Source: Verrucomicrobiaceae bacterium
Lineage (GTDB): Bacteria > Verrucomicrobiota > Verrucomicrobiia > Verrucomicrobiales > Akkermansiaceae
Direction of reading: 5' to 3'
DNA length: 37,482 nucleotides
Assembly (NCBI GenBank): GCA_027487435.1
Contig: JAIYDP010000427.1
Coordinates: forward strand, 1 to 37,482
The translations under genes and the position numbers were made by a program. The notes below the pieces were generated by a model. It ran no database searches. It was not told the origin of the DNA and worked only from the letters and a program-made list of their open reading frames with translations. Shown here piece after piece: positions 32,450 to 37,482 of the stretch (position 1 is the stretch's first letter; each line of letters starts with the position of its first letter).

Positions 32450-34628
32450 AGGCGCCGACGTCCTCATACGTCGAAAACTGCTGGAAGAGCTCCGGCTGCT
32501 CGATGATGCCCATGGCTGTCGTCACGCTGTCGACGATGTTGTTGGCGCCGATGACGTCCATCAAGCCGGACCGCAAGAACATCAGCTTCGCCTTTGCGCG
32601 CAGCTTTGCAACGATGACTTTCACGTCCCTGCGTTTGTACTCCTCGATAATGTCTCGCAGCTCCTGAAGTGCACTTCGTCTGTCAGCCCACTCAAACGCA
32701 TCATTACCAAGCGTCAATGTCCGCCATGTGACCCATCTCAAAAACCACCGCTGAAACGGCAGGAAGCTTGGCGTCCTCTGACGGATGCGCGGTCATACTG
32801 CCGAGCCGCTCAATGCGCAAGAGCATGTCCTTCATGGCAGCACTATTCGCGAAATGTAACGGCTCGTCAATTCGCACCAGCATGACATCGTCGACGCGAT
32901 GAGCGTTGGGGAAATGGGCGACGTCTTTGAAGCGGGACGTCCCAACGCGCCCGAGCAGCGCAAAGCGAGGCATGGCGGACTGCTTGAGGACGACGATGAG
33001 GGAGGAGAGGCAGGCGAAGAGGACGCCGTACTGAATTCCCAAGAAGATGGTTGCTAGAAGGGTGATGGAGAGGAGGATGCAGTCGCGCCAAGACCGCATG
33101 CGGACGATAAAAGCTATGTCGTGGAAATCAATCAAAGTGATGGCTGCATGAAAAACAATCGCAGACGTGACAGCTTTGGGAAGAAAGTGAAAATAGGGCA
33201 AGAGGACGGACGACGCCAAAAACACAATCGCTGCGCCGATGAGGGTGCTTAAAAGCGTGCAGGCCCCTGCAGCGTCATTCACTCGCGATCTAGTGGCTGG
33301 TCAGCACAAAAGGGCACCGCATTACCTCGTCAGGGACCCAAACGCGCTGTAACTGTTGAAGAACCCGCCAATGAGATTGGCCACGCCGAGTGCGACGAGC
33401 TCGCGGTTTGAAGATACGGGGTACTTGTGACGGGCGGAGTATGTCTTCACAACGGCCATTGTCTCGACGAAGCCAACGATCGAGACGACGACAGCGGAGC
33501 CGGCAAGGGAGAAGAAGTCCGACGCGGACATGAGGGGGGCCTGGGGCTGCAAGACCGTCGTCGTGACGTTGCCCAGGATTTTGACATGAAACGAAGGGAG
33601 GTCGCATTGCCACGACACGACCGTTCCGACGACGACGACCACGAGGATTGCAGGAAAGATCCTTAGGGGGGCATTATTGGGATACTTCCTCCGAAAAACG
33701 GTGAACATGAGGAGGAAGGCGAGGGCGGTCATGGAGACGGCGAGGGTGTAGACGTTTGTGTCGCCGAGGTGGGTTATTGTGCTGACGAAGCGGTCCTTGG
33801 CGATGTCGGGGACGTCAGGGGGGGTAATAATGCCGAGAAGGGAGTCGAACTGCTCGGTCATGATGACGACTGCGACGGCCATGATGAAAGTGTGGATGAG
33901 GGGGCGGGAAAAGATAGAATCGACAAATCCGAGCCGAAGAAGGCCAAGAACGAGAAGGAATATGCCTTGAATAATCGACAAGGTCAATGCAGCGGCTATG
34001 CGAAGCTCGACGTTGTCAGGCTCGCCGTGCGCCTCAACGAATTTGTCGACGGCTTGGCGGATCATCAGCGCATTCGCGGCTTCAGGGCCGATTGTGTTCT
34101 GACGGGACGTGCCAAGGAAGAGGTAGATTATGGCGGGAACGAAGGGCTGGTAGAGGCCGTAGATGGGCGGCACACTTGCGAGGCCTGCATACGCGATGCA
34201 TTGCGGAATCTGGTGGTGTGAGAAGATACGAGGCTAGATGCACGAGCATTATCCCTATCGTCAGGCCGGCTATGATATCATGATATAAAAAATTCTTCAC
34301 GTCATATCTTGGAAGCCAGCGGACGATCGGGACGTAGTAGCCCAATCTCCGGCGGAATGTCGCCCATTTGCTTCGCCTCATCTCAGAGATCCGACGGCGA
34401 GTGAATACTTCAGTGCCATGTGCCTCCCAATTTGGGTTTGTGCCAGAGGGAATGCCCTCAGCAAGAGAAGTTTTCGCCGCATCAATCTCACGGGGTCAGA
34501 AAAACATTACCGCACAAAACATCCATGACGAGCGAAAGAGACATGTCATCTTGGTCTTCTTCGTCTGATTCCGCCGTGTCAGAACCTAAAATTCGGTTGT
34601 ATTCTTCATCCAAGTCCCTCCTTGACAT
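32439..34628 (-). CDS. SLC26/SulP anion transporter with STAS domain
   Basis: Membrane anion transporter or exchanger (sulfate, chloride, bicarbonate or oxalate in the family). Introns 34487-34520 (34 nt), 34210-34243 (34), 33290-33325 (36) and 32674-32707 (34) give 683 aa. SulP hallmarks: HDIIAGLTIGIMLIPQCIAY (TM1 signature), AGLASVPPIYGLYQPFVPAI, GTSRQNTIGPEAA, then after many TM helices NLIGGFFNSYSAFGSLTRSR and VNDAAGACTLLSTLIGAAIV. The C-terminal STAS domain reads VMLVRIDEPLHFANSAAMKD, VVFEMGHMADIDA, then LQELRDIIEEYKRRDVKVIV. The STAS phospho-acceptor site is D-I-D-A in place of the usual D-S/T. The N-terminus is acidic. Substrate cannot be inferred. Confidence 0.93.
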
Positions 34629-34776
34629 TGACGCCTTTTTTAATTTAACAAATTAATTCTATCGGATTTAGAGTCGCTTATTCTTGACCCAAATGTCAGA
34701 CTAGCTCCAGGTTTCGTTTACTTGCTTAGCATTTTGTTTGTCTTGATCCATTTTTTCTTCTGATTTACCACTTCGG
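34629..34776. other. Intergenic, SLC26 5' / makorin 3'
   Basis: 148 bp, A/T-rich on average, between two same-strand genes. No distinct motif seen. Confidence 0.4.
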
Positions 34777-36584
34777 TCATGTCCCTTGCCTTTCTAGCAT
34801 TTTTGACTCGATGAAATCTGCTAATTTGATGGTCCGAACAATTCCAACACTGCCGTCCGCATCCATTGCCTTTCGGGGAGGCTCTGGTACCGCCAGCGTT
34901 CCGTCTTTGTATTTATGTAAGTAGAAGCAATTGCTCTGCCACATAAGAACGAAAGAAAGAAAGGAAACTCCAAAGGGACAGGCGCCATCTCCGTAGTCGA
35001 AGTATTTGCACTACAGAGAGTCAATCGGCTTAAAGCAATGGGTAACAGGAATCGAGCTCAATTTTGATCGATATGAACCAAGAATAAGATCCTTATCGTC
35101 TGTTGCAGCGGGAAATGAAGTCGACGGAATAACAAAGTGGGACTCTGCCCTGCAGATGGGGCAAGACCTGCACACCTGACATATGGGTGAAATATGGTGA
35201 CTCTAAGACCTCTTTCTTCGTCCCTGCGCTCCGCCATTGTCTTATACAATCGAGACAAAACGAATGATCACAATTTGCTAGCCTGAGTGAGAATGACCAT
35301 CAAGCTGCTTCACAGAGCAACCCAAACTTGCACTTCTTGTCGACGATCAGCTCAAAGCAGATTCCGCATTCGTATTCCCCAGAGCGGCGCCTGCTGTTGT
35401 CAGTGACAAGCTGGACACGACAATCCACTGCAATTGCTTGTTCATTTCAATCAAAACGCATGCACGGCTATGCCCTGAGGGTTGAGAATTCACAAAAAGT
35501 TGCACAAAACGCTCAGCTTCCTCCCGACGAAAGGGGTGCAGCACTCGCTTGTTGCAGCTGGTGCAGAGGTCGCCGTGAACGTCCTTACAAGTGTCGCCAA
35601 AGCGGCATTGTCCGAGGGCATGGAACATGCACAGCTGCCCCTCATTGTCTCCAAACATCTCATGCGGAAGCCCAGACCGAGCAACGGTGGCGTACGACAC
35701 TGCACGGGAAGGGCTGCGGCGTCAAAGAGTGGCTCGAACGGTCACAATTGAGACAACGTGTCGCGGCTGTCTGTTGGATCTTCATCATGCAGGAAATGAA
35801 GGGCCTTCTCGACGTCTTGACTGAAATCAATGTCGTCAAATTCGTCGTCAAGCACTGCGCATGGGATGTCTTCATCAAGTGCGGCCATCAAGGAGGAGAA
35901 GAAGGGAGTTGAATGCGCTTGCAGCGACGTCGTTGTGATCGAAGGCGACGGCAAGTCCGCAACAACCTCCTCCGGAACCAACCGGGGCATCGAGAAGGCA
36001 CCAAGCAAAGGAGACGAGATGCTTAACGGGGGGGGCGACAGGCCATTTGTAAACGCAGCCACGGCAGCTGGGGATGCAACAGGGGGTAGAAGGGGAGTAG
36101 ACGGCTCCATCATGATCTGTGACGGTACTTCTGAAAACATGGCAGCGACGGATTGGTACACTATTTTCTCAGGGGTGATGTCTGAAGTTGGAGATAGCAG
36201 GTGAGATGGTGGAGACATGGGCGCCTCTTTCTTGGCTGACACTTTCGGAGTTGATGCTGGGGATTTTTGCTCCTTTGCGGTTTGCTTTTCATGCTGGAAA
36301 CGACATTTATCTCCTGCCATGCACTTTCCTTGCATGAAGAATTTGCAGGGCGCTGCAACAGAGGGGAGCTTCGGTTCCGCGGCAGTGCTGTGAGCAAATC
36401 GACAACCACTACCTGCGCCGCAATGACCAGACAGATGGAACTTACACGGAATATGTGAAGTATGCAGATTGGAGACTGGAGACATTAGGGATTTTTGGTT
36501 GGACCACCTTTCTCCTTCGATGACTCTACTGGGCTGTCGGTAGCCTTTGAGGTCGTTTGGCGAGTGCGCGTCACTGTTATCCAT
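34777..36584 (-). CDS. MKRN: Makorin RING E3 ubiquitin ligase
   Basis: RNA-binding ubiquitin ligase family. Seven introns (35714-35757, 44 nt; 35475-35510, 36; 35394-35428, 35; 35278-35313, 36; 35176-35209, 34; 35011-35046, 36; 34936-34968, 33) give exactly 517 aa. Domains in order: two C3H1 fingers (CKFHLSGHCGAGSGCRFAH; CKFFMQGKCMAGDKCRFQH); a Ser/Pro linker; a third C3H1 (CMFHALGQCRFGDTCKDVH) with the makorin-type Cys/His stretch (HGDLCTSCNKRVLHPF); a RING (YECGICFELI ... CDHSFCLDCIRQW ... CPICRAESHFVIPS); and a last C3H1 (CKYFDYGDGACPFGSNCFYLH). The tail VRTIKLADFIESKM is also characteristic. All key Cys/His are kept. Each intron falls where family alignment requires it. Confidence 0.96.
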
Positions 36585-36605
36585 TCTCTTTTCAAGTTAG
36601 CGCCA

Positions 36606-36815
36606 TTACATGCAGCAGTACGCATCATCGTCATCAGAATCCGATTCTGCATGGGGATCATTGTGGCGTGAAGGCTTTGGTTTGGATGCCTTCTGCGCAC
36701 TTTTTCGCATTTTCGTCCACCTTTTAACAGTCTCAATTTTCCCCTCATTAAGGCTACATCGCATTAAATTTTGCAGTCTCAACTTAATTTTGAATCTTAA
36801 ACAAGAATACTTCAA
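36606..36815 (-). CDS. Hypothetical small basic/acidic-tail protein
   Basis: Open frame with a basic, Lys-rich middle (RCSLNEGKIETVKRWTKMRK, SAQKASKPK) and an acidic tail (ESDSDDDDAYCCM). Its stop is 21 nt upstream of the makorin start on the same strand. The first in-frame ATG is internal. A 28-nt intron near 36775-36802 could join a short upstream ATG exon (MSLCIE). No family is recognised. Confidence 0.35.
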   Translation of the reverse strand: MKYSCLRFKIKLRLQNLMRCSLNEGKIETVKRWTKMRKSAQKASKPKPSRHNDPHAESDSDDDDAYCCM

Positions 36816-36892
36816 TGCATAAACTCATCGCATGCAGAAGCAGCCTCCATAGTGTGTCGTTACTCAATTTTTATAACTCTTTAATTGTTAGC

Positions 36893-37482
36893 ATGAGAAG
36901 AGCAGGGCGACTTCTGACGTTCGGAAATGGGTCTAAAGGACAGCTGGGTCTTGGTGATACCAAATCGTCGGCATCATGAAGAATTGGATTGATTGTGCAG
37001 AGTGTCTGTACCAGCAGAAGTTGCTATTCCGGACAATGAGGTCCAAAATGTTGACTCCCCTGATGTTCTGCAGAAGGTCACCCGTGCTGCTTGTGGCCAG
37101 AAGCATACTCTCTGTGTCACTGGTTGGTATCATGTACCTTTCTAACCCTCACAGAATCTGGTCGACTAGTTAGCTTTGGCAGCGGAGACTACGGGATGAC
37201 AGGTCTGGATGCGAAGAAGTAATGAGAAATCTTCTTTCGCAGGACCTTACGACACAGAGCAACATGCAATGCGCGCATTGTGGAATACATCACATCAACG
37301 ATTCGAGACGTTGCATGTGGACACTATCACAGTCTCGTGTGCACAAGTCATACTCCAGCCCCTCATCTTGACCACACAGCCGAAGGCCGCGTTTATTCTT
37401 GGGGATGGGGCGGCTCATTCCTCTTCGGCTCTGGCGCTCTTGGCCATGGCGACAAGTCCTCCGTCCCCGCCCCGAAAGAGCT
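36893..37482 (+). CDS. RCC1-repeat protein, partial (runs off right edge)
   Basis: Beta-propeller repeats of the RCC1 type (Ran GEF-like or RLD family). Introns 36967-37000 (34 nt), 37123-37154 (32) and 37219-37242 (24) are required to keep the repeat frame. Repeat segments: GRLLTFGNGSKGQLGLGDT; KVTRAACGQKHTLCVTG; GRLVSFGSGDYGMTGL; IRDVACGHYHSLVCTS; GRVYSWGWGGSFLFGSGALG, then HGDKSSVPAPKE at the edge. The last form, with GSGALGHGD, is common in RCC1/FYVE or HECT-type RLD proteins, but no second domain is in view. The start ATG at 36893 is close upstream of the first repeat. Confidence 0.88.

Overview
The window is nuclear DNA from a compact eukaryotic, protist-like genome. Genes lie on both strands, use the standard stop codons (TAA, TAG and TGA all end genes) and are cut by very short GT-AG introns. 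About 50 introns could be placed by matching reading frames to recognised protein families. They run from 24 to 68 nt, mostly 31-37 nt, and usually carry a CTRAY-like branch site just before the acceptor. Gene spacing is tiny: divergent starts lie 26-110 bp apart, convergent stops 5-50 bp apart, and one stop codon directly abuts the next start codon. The lineage cannot be named from this sequence. A peroxisomal PEX11, a RhoGEF, a makorin, a 12-TM adenylyl-cyclase-type protein and a THH1/TOM1-like 7TM protein argue for a free-living, signalling-rich unicellular eukaryote.

Layout, left to right: a 27-bp minisatellite (1-~150); a protein-tyrosine phosphatase (371-1166, -); an NFX1-type zinc-finger protein (1305-4838, -); a poorly resolved intron-rich stretch (4922-5690, +); a TTC39/Iml2 TPR protein (5696-7280, +); COMMD9 (7304-7957, -); a 63-aa ORF; a C2-like multi-pass membrane protein (8258-10643, -); a Pro/Ser-rich block (10690-11260); a 12-TM class III cyclase (11312-14934, -); a SET methyltransferase (15043-16474, +); a RhoGEF (16520-18254, -); an RPAP2/Rtr1 phosphatase (18474-19702, +); a STAND NTPase fused to a YEATS domain (19773-23034, +); a formin-GBD-like fragment (23039-~23610, -); PEX11 (23688-24431, -); a 7TM protein (24471-25496, +); a 74-aa coiled-coil ORF; a 1083-aa disordered protein (25802-29088, -); a small membrane ORF; ENOPH1 (29583-30478, -); a poly(A)/poly(U)-polymerase-like nucleotidyltransferase (30479-31758, -); a YlxR/DUF448-like protein (31785-32449, +); an SLC26/SulP transporter with STAS domain (32439-34628, -); makorin (34777-36584, -); a small acidic ORF; and a partial RCC1-repeat protein running off the right edge (36893->37482, +).

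No metabolic cluster or operon logic links neighbours; this is ordinary eukaryotic gene order packed tightly. The most unusual single gene is the 1063-aa protein with an MGC acylation-type N-terminus, a STAND/NACHT-like NTPase module with a degenerate P-loop, a helical repeat region and a C-terminal YEATS chromatin-reader fold. The second is a mammalian-style tandem adenylyl cyclase whose catalytic residues look eroded. Gene models were built by eye. For most genes the exon lengths sum to a multiple of three, but starts and some splice sites remain provisional.
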